Shown piece by piece: positions 33,569 through 42,656 of a stretch of 64,000 nt of DNA. The position numbers and the translations under genes were made by a program. The notes below the pieces were generated by a model that was not told where the DNA came from, searched no databases, and was given only the letters and a program-made list of their open reading frames with translations. Position 1 is the first letter of the stretch. Each line of letters opens with the position of its first letter. The DNA is taken from NCBI RefSeq assembly GCF_052060015.1, contig NZ_JBPODZ010000005.1, positions 62,001-126,000 on the forward strand. Reading direction: 5' to 3'. Origin of the DNA: Arhodomonas sp052060015. GTDB lineage: Bacteria > Pseudomonadota > Gammaproteobacteria > Nitrococcales > Nitrococcaceae.

Positions 33569-34336
33569 TCAGTGCTCCTCGTAGGCGAGGCTCAGGTAGA
33601 CGATGGTCAGCACCATGAAGATGAAGGCCTGAAGCGGGATCACGAGAATATGGAATATCGCCCACGCCGCGCCCGGGATCCACTGGATCCAGAAGGGCAG
33701 CATGGCGATGAGGATAAAGATCATCTCCGCGGCGTAGAGGTTGCCGAACAGTCGAAGCGCCAGTGAAACCGGCTTGGCGATCATCTCCACCAGATTGAGG
33801 ATCAGATTCGCCGGGATGAGCAGCGGGAACTTGCCGAAGGGATGGAACAGCAGCTCCTTGCCGAAACCGGAGAAGCCCTTACCCTTGACGCTGTAGATGA
33901 TGACCAGCGCGAGCACCGTCAGCGAGAGCCCGAAGGTCGCATTCATATCCGCCGAAGGGAGCACTCGCAGGTAGGGGATGCCGAGCGCCATGGCGATGTT
34001 CGGCAGCAGGTCCACGGGGATGAGGTCCATCAGGTTCCAGAACAGCACCCACACGAAGATGGTCAGCGCCAGCGGGGTGACGAATTCCCGGGGACCATGG
34101 AAGCTCTCCCGGACGGTCTTATCGACGAACTCGACCACCACCTCGATGAAGCTCTGCAGGCGCCCCGGGGGACCGCTGGTGACGCTGCGTGCGACGCCGT
34201 AGAAGAGGCCGAGGAACACCAGGCCGAGGATCCAGGAAAAGATCAGGGTATCGATGTTGAGAGTCCAGAAACCCTCACCGATGGTCAGGTGCTGGAGGTG
34301 GTGCTGGACGTATTCGGTCGGAGAATTCGCGGCCAT
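33569..34336 (-). CDS. atpB: ATP synthase a subunit
   Basis: 255 residues, the stator channel. Essential Arg in SLALRLFGNLYAAEMI (~195-210), and the C-terminal helices IPLQAFIFMVLTIVYLSLA are typical. It begins MAANSPTEYVQHHLQHLTIGEG. Located between atpI and atpE. Confidence 0.95.
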   Translation of the reverse strand: MAANSPTEYVQHHLQHLTIGEGFWTLNIDTLIFSWILGLVFLGLFYGVARSVTSGPPGRLQSFIEVVVEFVDKTVRESFHGPREFVTPLALTIFVWVLFWNLMDLIPVDLLPNIAMALGIPYLRVLPSADMNATFGLSLTVLALVIIYSVKGKGFSGFGKELLFHPFGKFPLLIPANLILNLVEMIAKPVSLALRLFGNLYAAEMIFILIAMLPFWIQWIPGAAWAIFHILVIPLQAFIFMVLTIVYLSLAYEEH

Positions 34337-34367
34337 ACCTTGGTCTTCTCGTCGTGACGTCGAAGTT

Positions 34368-34721
34368 TCAGTCCCGGTCGCCGAGCAGCGCCAGCCAGTA
34401 GGCGCTCAGGGTTGCCGCCAGCGTACTGATCACCGGGATCGGATGTTCGCGGAACCCGAGTATCGCCAGCGAGGTCAGAACCACGGCGAGCAAAAGCTTA
34501 ACCGCCTCCGCCCGATATAGCGCCCCTAAGGCGGCCTGCGGATTCGCCTTCGCATCATGGGCGAAGACCCGAACGGCGACGTACAGGCTCAACGCGGCGC
34601 TTATCCCCCCGCCGGCTGTCGCAGCAAGCGCGGCGCGCCCGCCCACTGTGACCAGCCAGATCAGAGCCAGGGCCGCCGTTATGGCGAGCTGCAGGCGTAT
34701 CACCCGCCATGCGATCCGCAT
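34368..34721 (-). CDS. atpI: ATP synthase assembly protein AtpI
   Basis: 117 residues with about four membrane helices; helps assemble the c-ring in studied bacteria. The sequence itself is poorly conserved, so the call rests on size, helices (LQLAITAALALIWLVTVGG; LLLAVVLTSLAILGF), and the position before atpB. The frame is open to 34829 but the ATG at 34721 is the first sensible start downstream of the promoter at 34773-34801. Confidence 0.85.
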   Translation of the reverse strand: MRIAWRVIRLQLAITAALALIWLVTVGGRAALAATAGGGISAALSLYVAVRVFAHDAKANPQAALGALYRAEAVKLLLAVVLTSLAILGFREHPIPVISTLAATLSAYWLALLGDRD

Positions 34722-34772
34722 CGGTCGCCGCAACTCCCTTATCGCCAAAGGGCCCCTAGCAAGCCGGAGGGG

Positions 34773-34801
34773 AGTATAATGAAGGGGTGGTCCGGGTTCA
34801 A
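34773..34801 (-). promoter_or_regulatory. Strong sigma70 promoter of the ATP synthase operon
   Basis: Minus strand TTGAAC (34801-34796), a 17-bp spacer, TATACT (34778-34773): 5/6 in both hexamers. It lies in the 107-bp gap between parB and atpI. The start would be near 34766, 45 nt before the atpI ATG. The -35 is 28 bp from the parB stop. Confidence 0.8.
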
Positions 34802-34828
34802 CAGCGGATGTCGCGCTGCGGAAACGCA

Positions 34829-35695
34829 CTAGTGGATATGCTCGAGGATGCCGTCCAGCTCATCGAGGCTGTTGTATTCGATCACCAGCCGTCCCTTACC
34901 GCTGCGGCCGTGACGGATCGCCACCCGGGCGCCCAGCCGTCCGCTGAGATCGTCCTGCAGGCGCCGGAGATTCGGATCGGAACTCTCGGAAGGCGCCGTC
35001 GACGGGCGGGCGGGCTCGCCGGCACGACGCACCAAGGCCTCGGTTTCGCGAACCGACAACCCCTTCTCGGCGACCTGACGCGCGATCCTCGCCTGGTCGG
35101 CGGCCGGGAGGGCCAGCAGCGCACGGGCATGGCCCATTTCGAGGCGGCGCTCGGCGATCAGCGCCTTGACCTCGGGCGCGAGCTCGAGCAGGCGCAGGAG
35201 GTTGGAGACACTCGCTCGGGAGCGGCCCACCGCATCGGCGACGCCCTGGTGGGTCATCCCGAACTCGCCGGTCAGGCGCTTTAACGCCGAGGCCTCCTCC
35301 AGCGGGTTGAGGTCCTCGCGCTGGATGTTCTCGATCAGCGCCACCGCGATGGCGGTCTCGTCGGGGACATCCCGAACGAGCGCCGGTATGTCCTCGATGC
35401 CGGCCAGCTGTGCGGCCCGCCAGCGCCGCTCGCCGGCGATGATCTCGTAGCGTTCGTCGGGTAAGGGGCGCACGACGATGGGCTGGACCACGCCCTGGGC
35501 CCGGATGGAGTCCGCGAGCTCCTGCAACGCGGCTGGATCGAACTCCGTACGCGGCTGAAAGCGTCCACGCTCCAAGAGGTCGATGGGGAGCTTGCGCAGC
35601 TCGCCCCGGGCCTCCGCCGCCTCGCTCGCCTCCTCGGGCTCGGCGCCGAGCAGCGCGTCCAGACCTCGCCCTAGTCCCCTTCGCTTCTGGCTCAT
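34829..35695 (-). CDS. parB: Chromosome partitioning protein ParB
   Basis: 288 residues, CTP-binding DNA clamp that loads at parS and spreads. N-terminal basic KRRGLGRGLDALLG, CTPase motif GERRWRAAQLAG (~88-99), NIQREDLNPLEEA, helix-turn-helix with GRSRASVSNLLRLLEL, and a C-terminal dimerisation tail. Two matching parS sites lie in recF about 11 kb away. It is 9 bp behind parA. Confidence 0.96.
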   Translation of the reverse strand: MSQKRRGLGRGLDALLGAEPEEASEAAEARGELRKLPIDLLERGRFQPRTEFDPAALQELADSIRAQGVVQPIVVRPLPDERYEIIAGERRWRAAQLAGIEDIPALVRDVPDETAIAVALIENIQREDLNPLEEASALKRLTGEFGMTHQGVADAVGRSRASVSNLLRLLELAPEVKALIAERRLEMGHARALLALPAADQARIARQVAEKGLSVRETEALVRRAGEPARPSTAPSESSDPNLRRLQDDLSGRLGARVAIRHGRSGKGRLVIEYNSLDELDGILEHIH

Positions 35696-35704
35696 GCCTG
35701 CCCC

Positions 35705-36487
35705 CTAGGCCTCGGCGACGCTGCGTCGTTCCCGGCGCAGTAGCTCAGAGGCCAGTGCCATATAGGCGATGGCCCCGCGGGAGGAGCGGTCGTACTGCAG
35801 CGCCGGGCGACCATGGCTGGGTGCCTCGGCGAGGCGCACATTGCGCGGGATCTGGGTGCGATAGACCTGTTCGTCGAAGTGCGCGAGCAGCTGCGCGCCC
35901 ACCTGGTTGGCCAAGTTGTTGCGCGGGTCGAACATCGTCCGCAGCAACCCCTCGATCTGCAGTGCCGGATTCGCCGACTGCTGCACCCGGCGAATGGTAT
36001 TGAGCAGCGCGGTAAGGCCTTCGAGGGCGTAGTACTCGCACTGGATGGGGATGAGCACCCGGTCGGCAGCCACCAGGGCGTTGACGGTGAGGATGTTCAG
36101 CGCCGGCGGGCAGTCGATGATCGCGTAGTCATAGTCGCCGGCCACCGGGGCCAGGGCGTCGGCGAGGCGACGCTCGCGCCCCTCGGCCTCGAGCAGTGCC
36201 ACCTCCGCGGCGGTGAGGTCGCCGTTGGCCGGCAGCAGGTCGAAGCCCGCCTCCGGCAGGGCGAGGCGGACGTCAGCGGCATCGGCGAGCCCCATCAGAA
36301 GCTCGTAGTTGGTGGCCTCCAGGGTCTCCTTGTCGGCGCCGGCACCCACCGTGGCATTACCCTGGGGGTCCATGTCCACGAGCAGTACGCGCCGGCGGTT
36401 GGCGGCCAGGGAGGCGGCGAGGTTCACGCAGGTGGTGGTCTTTCCGACCCCGCCCTTCTGGTTGGTCACGGCGATGATCCGAGTCAT
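35705..36487 (-). CDS. parA: Chromosome partitioning ATPase ParA
   Basis: 260 residues, a deviant-Walker ATPase that moves ParB-parS complexes. Deviant Walker A NQKGGVGKTT (~8-17), DMDPQGNATVG, DCPPALNILTVNAL. It starts MTRIIAVTNQKGG and overlaps the rsmG stop by 4 nt. Confidence 0.96.
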   Translation of the reverse strand: MTRIIAVTNQKGGVGKTTTCVNLAASLAANRRRVLLVDMDPQGNATVGAGADKETLEATNYELLMGLADAADVRLALPEAGFDLLPANGDLTAAEVALLEAEGRERRLADALAPVAGDYDYAIIDCPPALNILTVNALVAADRVLIPIQCEYYALEGLTALLNTIRRVQQSANPALQIEGLLRTMFDPRNNLANQVGAQLLAHFDEQVYRTQIPRNVRLAEAPSHGRPALQYDRSSRGAIAYMALASELLRRERRSVAEA

Positions 36488-37122
36488 TGTTCAGCCCTGA
36501 GCTCGACGAGGTGGCGCTCGGCGTCCAGACCGGGGATCTGGAGCGGAAAGATCTGCCATGATACCCCCATACCGGCGAGGGCCGACAACTCCGCCTGCGG
36601 GTAGCGCCCCTTCATGGCCAGTGCGCGGCCGTCAGCGGTCAGGCGGGGAGCGGCGAGGCGCCAGAATCCGGGGAGGTCGGTGAAGGCCCGGGCAATCACC
36701 CGCGTGTAACGGCCGTCCAGATCCTCCGCCCGCGCCTGGATCACCTGGCAGTTGTCGAGGTCGAGGGTCATCACCGCCTGGCGCAGGAAACGCACCTTCT
36801 TGCCGTTGCTATCCAATAGGGTCACCGCAAGCCCCCGCCGGGCGATGGCCAGCGGGATCCCGGGTAGCCCGGGGCCGGTACCGACGTCCAGGAGGCTGCC
36901 CGGCGCGACCCAGGGCAGGACGGCGAGACTGTCGAGCAGGTGCCGGGTGACCATCTCCCGTGGCTCGCGTACCGCGGAGAGATTATAGGCACGGTTCCAG
37001 CGCGCGAGCAGCATGACGTAGTCGATGAGCTGTTCCCGCGTCGGTTCGCTGACGTCCAGGGCCATGATCGCGAGGCCTTCCTCGAGGCGTGCGCGGAGCA
37101 CGGCACGTTCGGGCTCAGGCAC
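36484..37122 (-). CDS. rsmG: 16S rRNA (guanine527-N7)-methyltransferase
   Basis: 212 residues. Methylates G527 of 16S rRNA using S-adenosylmethionine. Motif I SLLDVGTGPGLPGIPLA (~85), LLDSNGKKVRFL, RAFTDLPGFW. Start: GTG at 37122 (VPEPERAVLRARLEEGL) gives normal length and overlaps the mnmG stop by 8 nt; the frame is open further upstream but is arginine-rich nonsense inside mnmG. Loss of this gene is known to give low-level streptomycin resistance. Confidence 0.94.
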   Translation of the reverse strand: MPEPERAVLRARLEEGLAIMALDVSEPTREQLIDYVMLLARWNRAYNLSAVREPREMVTRHLLDSLAVLPWVAPGSLLDVGTGPGLPGIPLAIARRGLAVTLLDSNGKKVRFLRQAVMTLDLDNCQVIQARAEDLDGRYTRVIARAFTDLPGFWRLAAPRLTADGRALAMKGRYPQAELSALAGMGVSWQIFPLQIPGLDAERHLVELRAEQ

Positions 37123-39004
37123 TGCGGCGCAGCGCCCCCCGTCGCTTGAGATGGACCAGAAGCAACGACACCGCCGCCGGGGTGACCCCGTCGATGCGAC
37201 CGGCCTGGCCGAGAGTGGCGGGCCGATGGCGGACGAGCTTCTCGCGGGCCTCGGCGGACAGCCCCGGTACTGCGTCATAATCGAGATCCGAGGGTATAGT
37301 CACGTCCTCGTGACGACCGGCCTGCTCCACCTGGCGGCGCTGGCGCTCGAGATAACCGGCGTACTTCGCCTGGATCGAGACCTGCTCAGCACTGCGCCCC
37401 GGCGGCAGCCCGGCCTCCATCCCCGGGAACGCCCGCAACGCCTCATAGCCCACCCCGGGCCGGCGCAGCAGATCGAGCAGGTTCTGCTCCCGGGCCAGGG
37501 GCTCGCCGAGCACCTCTTCGGCTACCGCGGCCGGCAGCCGGGAAGGGGTCACCACCGTGGAGCGCAGTCGTTGGGTCTCGCGCTCCACCGCCTCGGCGTG
37601 GGCCTCGATCGCCGCCCATTGGGCCTCATCGATCAGGCCATAGTCCCGGGCGACGACGCCGAGGCGTAGATCGGCGTTGTCCTCGCGCAGGTGCAGACGG
37701 TACTCGGCGCGGGAGGTGAACATACGATAGGGCTCGCGGGTGCCCCGCGTTACCAGGTCGTCGATGAGCACGCCGGTATAGGCCTGGTCCCGGCGCGGGC
37801 ACCAGGGATCGCGGCCGGCGGCCGCGGCGGCGGCGTTCATCCCCGCGACCAGGCCCTGGGCCGCGGCCTCCTCGTAACCGGTGGTGCCATTGATCTGACC
37901 GGCGAGATACAGGCCGGGGAGATAGCACGTCTCCAGGCCGGGCTGCAGGTCGCGGGGGTCAAGGAAGTCGTACTCGATGGCATAACCCGGACGGGTCACG
38001 TGGGCCGCTTCGAAGCCCGGGATGCGGCGCACCATCTCGAGCTGGGCCTCGAAGGGCAGACTGGTGGAGATGCCGTTGGGATAGACCTCGTGGGTGTCCA
38101 GCCCCTCGGGCTCGACGAAGATCTGATGGGAGTCACGATCGGGGAAGCGTACCACCTTGTCCTCGATGGACGGGCAGTACCGCGGCCCCACCCCCTCGAT
38201 CTCGCCGGAGAACATGGGCGAACGCGCGAGCGCCGCGCGGATGACCTCGTGGGCCGTCTCGCTCGTCCGGGTGATGTGGCAGGGGAGTTGGCGCGGGTGC
38301 TCATCGCCGCGGCTCCATAGGGAGAAGTAGGGGACCGGCTCGTCACCGGGCTGCTCCGCGAGCCGGGAGTAATCGATGGAACGCCCGTCAATGCGCGGCG
38401 GGGTGCCGGTCTTGAGCCGCTCCACCGTGGTCGGCAGCTCGCGTAGCCGGCGGGCGAGGGCGTTGGCCGGCGGATCGCCGGCGCGCCCCCCCTGGTGGCT
38501 GCGCTCGCCGATGTGGATGCACCCGCCGAGGAAGGTCCCCACGGTGAGCACCACCCGGGGTGCGCGGAACACCACCCCCATCTGGGTGATCACGCCGGCG
38601 ATCCGACCCCCCTCCACCAGCAGATCCTCCACCCCCTGCTGGAAGAGCTCCAGCCCCGGTTGCGCCTCCAGCGCCGCCCGCACCGCCTGGCGATACAGGC
38701 TGCGGTCGGCCTGGGCCCGCGTCGCCCGCACCGCCGGCCCCTTGCGACCATTCAGGGTGCGGAACTGGATCCCGGCGCGATCGATGGCCCGAGGCATGAT
38801 CCCGCCAAGGGCATCGATCTCGCGGACCAGATGGCCCTTGCCGATACCGCCGATGGCGGGATTGCAGCTCATCTGCCCGATGGTCTCGATATTCTGGGTG
38901 AGCAGCAGCGTGCGCGCGCCCATACGTGCCGCAGCGGCCGCCGCCTCGGTGCCGGCATGGCCACCGCCGACCACGATGACCTGATACTCACGTCCGAATT
39001 CCAC
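37115..39004 (-). CDS. mnmG: tRNA uridine-5-carboxymethylaminomethyl synthase MnmG
   Basis: 629 residues, identical in length to E. coli. FAD-dependent partner of MnmE in making cmnm5U34 in tRNAs. FAD-binding VIVVGGGHAGTEAA (~9-22), NPAIGGIGKGHLVREIDALGG (read in pieces), DDLVTRGTREPYRMFTSRAE. Start GTG 39004 after GGGAGAGG; the ATG at 39061 lies inside mnmE and adds residues foreign to the family. Confidence 0.96.
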   Translation of the reverse strand: MEFGREYQVIVVGGGHAGTEAAAAAARMGARTLLLTQNIETIGQMSCNPAIGGIGKGHLVREIDALGGIMPRAIDRAGIQFRTLNGRKGPAVRATRAQADRSLYRQAVRAALEAQPGLELFQQGVEDLLVEGGRIAGVITQMGVVFRAPRVVLTVGTFLGGCIHIGERSHQGGRAGDPPANALARRLRELPTTVERLKTGTPPRIDGRSIDYSRLAEQPGDEPVPYFSLWSRGDEHPRQLPCHITRTSETAHEVIRAALARSPMFSGEIEGVGPRYCPSIEDKVVRFPDRDSHQIFVEPEGLDTHEVYPNGISTSLPFEAQLEMVRRIPGFEAAHVTRPGYAIEYDFLDPRDLQPGLETCYLPGLYLAGQINGTTGYEEAAAQGLVAGMNAAAAAAGRDPWCPRRDQAYTGVLIDDLVTRGTREPYRMFTSRAEYRLHLREDNADLRLGVVARDYGLIDEAQWAAIEAHAEAVERETQRLRSTVVTPSRLPAAVAEEVLGEPLAREQNLLDLLRRPGVGYEALRAFPGMEAGLPPGRSAEQVSIQAKYAGYLERQRRQVEQAGRHEDVTIPSDLDYDAVPGLSAEAREKLVRHRPATLGQAGRIDGVTPAAVSLLLVHLKRRGALRRSA

Positions 39005-39057
39005 AACGCCTCTCCCGCTGATACGTCGCCCTGGCCAGGTTCGGCAAACGCGCCCGC

Positions 39058-40401
39058 TCACTTGCCGATGCAGAAGGTGGCGAAGATCCGCCCCAGCAGC
39101 TCCTCGCTGGTCACCCTACCGGTGATCTCCCCGAGGGCCTCCTGGGCGAGACGGAGCTCCTCGGCCACGACCTCGCCGGCGGCCTCCCCGGCGAGGACGC
39201 CCGCGGCCACCTGTAGATGCCCCCCCGCAGTCTCCAGGGCCTCGATATGCCGGCGGCGGGCGGTAAACGTCGAATCCCCGGGACTGTACCCCATCACCGC
39301 CTTTAGATGGGAGGCCAGGGCCTCCATGCCGGCCCCCGTATGCGCCGACAGCCGCACCTCGTCGCCGAGCGAGCCCGGCCCCGTGCCGGGGGCGACGCCC
39401 GTGAGGTCGATCTTGTTGCGAATCACACTGAGCGCGGTGCCCGCCGGCAGCCGCGCCGCGAGCTCGCACTCCGCCGGCCCCGGCCCGGCGGTGTCGTCGA
39501 CCACCAGCAACACGCGATCGGCACGCTCAATGGCCTGCCAGGCGCGGCGCACGCCCTCGAGCTCCACCGGGTTGTCGGTGTCCCGCAGCCCGGCGGTATC
39601 CAGCACCTCCATGGGGAGCCCGTCGATGCGGATCTGCTCGCGTAGCACGTCCCGTGTGGTGCCGGGGATCTCGGTGACGATAGCCGTCTCGCCGCCGGCG
39701 AGACGATTGAGCAGGCTCGACTTCCCGGTGTTCGGCCGGCCGATGATCACCACCGTCATGCCTTCCCCCAGGGCCCGGCCGCGACGCGCCGCGGCGAGTG
39801 TCTGCTCCAGGTCCTCCTGCAGGCCGGCGAGGCGGTGGGCAACGGCCGGGTCCGCCAGGAAGTCGATATCCTCGTCGGCGAAGTCGATGGCCGACTCGAC
39901 ATGGATGCGCAGCCTCGTCACACCCTCCACCAGCGCCTCCACCCGCTGCGAGAACTCCCCGGTCAACGAGCGCATCGCCGCCCGTGCCCCCGCCTCGGTG
40001 CGCGCGTTAATCAGGTCGGCCACCGCCTCCGCCTGGGCCAGATCGAGGCGGTCATTGAGGAAGGCCCGCTGGGAGAATTCCCCGGGCTCGGCATGCCGGG
40101 CGCCGAGCGCCACCACCCGTGCCAGCAGCCGGCCCATCACCACCGGCCCACCATGGCCCTGCAGCTCGAGCACGTCCTCGCCCGTGAATGAACGCGGCCC
40201 CGGGAAGTACAGGGCGATGCCCTCATCGAGGACTTCACCGGCTTCGCCCCGGAACGCCGCGAAGCGCGCGAATCGTGGCCGGGGCACGGTGCCGAGCACG
40301 CCCTCGGCGATGACGGGGACCGCGGGACCGGAGACACGCACGATGCCGACGCCGCCGTGGCCCGGCGGCGTGGCAATGGCGCAGATGGTATCGGTCGCCA
40401 G
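39058..40401 (-). CDS. mnmE: tRNA modification GTPase MnmE
   Basis: 447 residues. Formyl-THF-binding N-terminal domain (DTICAIATPPGHGGVGIVRV), helical domain, and inserted G domain: G1 GRPNTGKSSL (~222-231), G2 PGTTRD, G3 DTAGLRDT, G4 NKID; C-terminal FCIGK with the catalytic Cys. The only start that fits family and ribosome site is CTG at 40401, with AGGAGGAG 5 nt upstream; no ATG, GTG or TTG occurs in frame close by, and the first in-frame GTG downstream would remove conserved residues. The ribosome site overlaps the yidC stop. Confidence 0.93.
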   Translation of the reverse strand: MATDTICAIATPPGHGGVGIVRVSGPAVPVIAEGVLGTVPRPRFARFAAFRGEAGEVLDEGIALYFPGPRSFTGEDVLELQGHGGPVVMGRLLARVVALGARHAEPGEFSQRAFLNDRLDLAQAEAVADLINARTEAGARAAMRSLTGEFSQRVEALVEGVTRLRIHVESAIDFADEDIDFLADPAVAHRLAGLQEDLEQTLAAARRGRALGEGMTVVIIGRPNTGKSSLLNRLAGGETAIVTEIPGTTRDVLREQIRIDGLPMEVLDTAGLRDTDNPVELEGVRRAWQAIERADRVLLVVDDTAGPGPAECELAARLPAGTALSVIRNKIDLTGVAPGTGPGSLGDEVRLSAHTGAGMEALASHLKAVMGYSPGDSTFTARRRHIEALETAGGHLQVAAGVLAGEAAGEVVAEELRLAQEALGEITGRVTSEELLGRIFATFCIGK

Positions 40402-40412
40402 CTTTGCTCCTC

Positions 40413-42056
40413 CTAGGAGGCCCGCTTCTTCGCCTCCTCGCCCTCGATGCGCCGGGTGATCAGCCACTGCTGCAGGATGGACAGCGTGTTGTTGGTCACC
40501 CAGTACAGCACCAGACCGGCGGGGAAGAACAGGAAGAACACCGTGAACACCACCGGGAGGAAGGTCATCAGCCGCTTCTGGATCGGATCCATGGGTGCGG
40601 GATTGAGCTGCTGCTGCAGCAGCATGGTCGCGCCCATGATCAGCGGCAGGATGTAATAGGGGTCCGGCGAGGAGAGGTCGCGGATCCACAGGACCCAGGG
40701 GGCATGGCGGAGCTCCACACTCTCCAGCAGCACCCAGTACAGGGCGATGAACACGGGGATCTGGATGAGGATGGGCAGACAGCCGCCCAGCGGATTGACC
40801 TTCTCCTCCTTGTAGAGCTTCATCAGCTCCTGATTCATCCCCTGGCGGTCATCGCCATAGCGCTCCTTGAGCTGCTGCATGCGCGGCTGGAGCTTGCGCA
40901 TCCGCGCCATCGAGCGATAGCTGGTCTCGGAGAGCTTGTAGAAGACTGCCTTAATGCCCAGGGTCAGGATAATGATCGCCCAACCCCAGTTGCCGACCAC
41001 GCCGTGGATCCAGTCCAGGGCGATGAACAACGGCTTGGACAGCACGGTGAACCAGCCGTAGTCCACGGTCAGCTCGAGCCCTTCGGCGATGGCCGCCAGG
41101 CGGTCCTGGTCCTTGGGTCCGATGAAGAGTTGGCTGGAATAGGTGGCCTCCCCACCGGGCGCGACACTCTGCCACGGCGAGCTCATACCCAGGACATACT
41201 CCCCGTGGCGGACGCGGGTGTAGAAGCGCTGGGTGTGCTCCCGGGGCGGAATCCAGGCGGCCACGAAATAGTGCTGGATGAACGCCAGCCAGCCATCGGT
41301 GACATCCCGCGAGAGGTCCGAGTCGCGCATGTCGCCGAAGTCGTACTTCTGGTAACGGTCCTCGGGGGTGAAAATCACGCCGCCGACGTAGCTGCGAGCA
41401 CCGAGGAAGGCCTGGCCGCTACCGCTTTCCTCACGCCGCAGCTGGGCATACTGGTAGGCCCGGTACGGGGATTCAGAGGCATTGCGTACCCGGTGCTCGA
41501 CGCGGAGCACGTAGTCATCGCGACCGAACACATACCGCCGGGTGATCTCGACGCCGTTATCACCGGTCCAAGTCAAGGGCACGACCAGCGCGTCGTCGCC
41601 TTCCGAGAGCCGGTATTCGGCCTGCTCCGCACGCCAACGGGCACCGGCATCCGGCGCCGGGACCCCGTCACCTACCAGCCCCGCCTCGGCGACGAACAGG
41701 GGGGATTCCGGGCGCAGGAGGGGGAAGGGGGACTCGTCCTCCATGGACACCGTGTGCTGGCGAAGGCGCGCGGAGGCGATTCGACCGCCGTTGGCATCAA
41801 TGCGGATATCGAAGAGATCGGTGAGCACCCGGATCGTGTCCGGCCCCGCCCCGGTTTCCGCCTGCGATGCCTCACCCGCGCCGTCCGCCGGTGACGAGCG
41901 CTCCGCTTCGGGGGCGTCCTCCGGCGCTGCCGCCACGGGGGAGGCCTCCTCGTCGCCCCCTGCGACCGGTTGGCCGTAATCCTCTTGCCAGGCGCTCCAC
42001 AGCAGCAGCAGCAAGGCGCCAAGGGCGGCGAACAGGAACAGCCTTACGTTTTCCAT
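40413..42056 (-). CDS. yidC: Membrane protein insertase YidC
   Basis: 547 residues, gammaproteobacterial length. TM1 VRLFLFAALGALLLLLW near the N-terminus, a large periplasmic domain to ~345 (an acidic, Ala/Glu-rich linker at 25-75), then five membrane helices with the conserved cytoplasmic Arg/Lys-rich loop (RSMARMRKLQPRMQQLKE). Inserts Sec-dependent and independent proteins, including AtpE and AtpB. It starts MENVRLFLF and overlaps yidD. Confidence 0.96.
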   Translation of the reverse strand: MENVRLFLFAALGALLLLLWSAWQEDYGQPVAGGDEEASPVAAAPEDAPEAERSSPADGAGEASQAETGAGPDTIRVLTDLFDIRIDANGGRIASARLRQHTVSMEDESPFPLLRPESPLFVAEAGLVGDGVPAPDAGARWRAEQAEYRLSEGDDALVVPLTWTGDNGVEITRRYVFGRDDYVLRVEHRVRNASESPYRAYQYAQLRREESGSGQAFLGARSYVGGVIFTPEDRYQKYDFGDMRDSDLSRDVTDGWLAFIQHYFVAAWIPPREHTQRFYTRVRHGEYVLGMSSPWQSVAPGGEATYSSQLFIGPKDQDRLAAIAEGLELTVDYGWFTVLSKPLFIALDWIHGVVGNWGWAIIILTLGIKAVFYKLSETSYRSMARMRKLQPRMQQLKERYGDDRQGMNQELMKLYKEEKVNPLGGCLPILIQIPVFIALYWVLLESVELRHAPWVLWIRDLSSPDPYYILPLIMGATMLLQQQLNPAPMDPIQKRLMTFLPVVFTVFFLFFPAGLVLYWVTNNTLSILQQWLITRRIEGEEAKKRAS

Positions 42057-42283
42057 CGACGGTTATCCTGTGGGTCAGGGACGGGATCGAGGCCACCGGG
42101 ATGGCCAGGGTGGCAACGCAACAGCCGGCGCAGCGCCAGCCCAATACCGCGCAACGGCCCGTGGCGCTCAATGGCCTCCACCGCGTAGTGCGAGCAGGAA
42201 GGGAGGAAGCGGCAACGCGGACCGATAAGGGGGCTTATTAGATACTGGTAAGCACGTAGCAGCCCGATCAAGACGGCGCGCAA
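42044..42283 (-). CDS. yidD: Membrane protein insertion efficiency factor YidD
   Basis: 79 residues if the TTG at 42283 is used. The core is diagnostic: YQYLISPLIGPRCRFLPSCSHYAVEAIERHG and LRCHPGHPGGLDPVP (read in pieces). No ATG or GTG is available; the TTGs at 42283 and 42271 are the candidates, both inside the rnpA 3' end. Overlaps rnpA by 16 nt and yidC by 13 nt. Confidence 0.88.
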   Translation of the reverse strand: MRAVLIGLLRAYQYLISPLIGPRCRFLPSCSHYAVEAIERHGPLRGIGLALRRLLRCHPGHPGGLDPVPDPQDNRRWKT

Positions 42284-42654
42284 GAACGCTGCACCCGCTC
42301 GAGCAACCGCTCGCAGGCCGCGGCGAGATCGCGCCGGCCCGCGGTGCGCGCCGGCGGGCGCGCGATCACCACAATATCGACAGGGGGCATTCGGTGGCGT
42401 TGATGGCGAAAGCATTCCCGGATGATCCGCTTGATCCGATTGCGGTCCGCGGCACGGGGCGCCGTGCGCCGCGAAACCGCTAGCCCAAGGCGCGCCCCGC
42501 ACGGCCACTCCTGGCGGCGGTAGAGCAGCGTAAAGCGGGAGTCGGCGACGCGCACCGCATCGGCGAAGACGCGGGAGAACGCCCGGGAATCGGTGAGTCG
42601 GGCGCTGCGCGGAAACGCGAAGCGCGAGCCGCCACCAGCCGCGCCGGACGCCAA
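42268..42654 (-). CDS. rnpA: Ribonuclease P protein component
   Basis: 128 residues, basic. RNPA signature RNRIKRIIRECFR (~72-84); FTLLYRR and RLGLAVSRR are conserved. Binds the RnpB RNA to process tRNA 5' ends. Start: TTG 42654, 2 bp after the rpmH stop; no ATG/GTG is available before the conserved part. rnpB is not in this window. Confidence 0.92.
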   Translation of the reverse strand: MASGAAGGGSRFAFPRSARLTDSRAFSRVFADAVRVADSRFTLLYRRQEWPCGARLGLAVSRRTAPRAADRNRIKRIIRECFRHQRHRMPPVDIVVIARPPARTAGRRDLAAACERLLERVQRSCAPS

Positions 42655-42656
42655 GC

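Noticed and set aside
34776..34781. TATAAT-like sequence on the plus strand in the parB-atpI gap
   Set aside because: No plus-strand gene follows; the minus-strand reading gives a much better promoter with correct spacing.
38495..40459. 654-codon plus-strand open frame antisense to mnmG and mnmE
   Set aside because: Ser/Arg/Pro-rich composition with no signatures; both opposite genes are certain.
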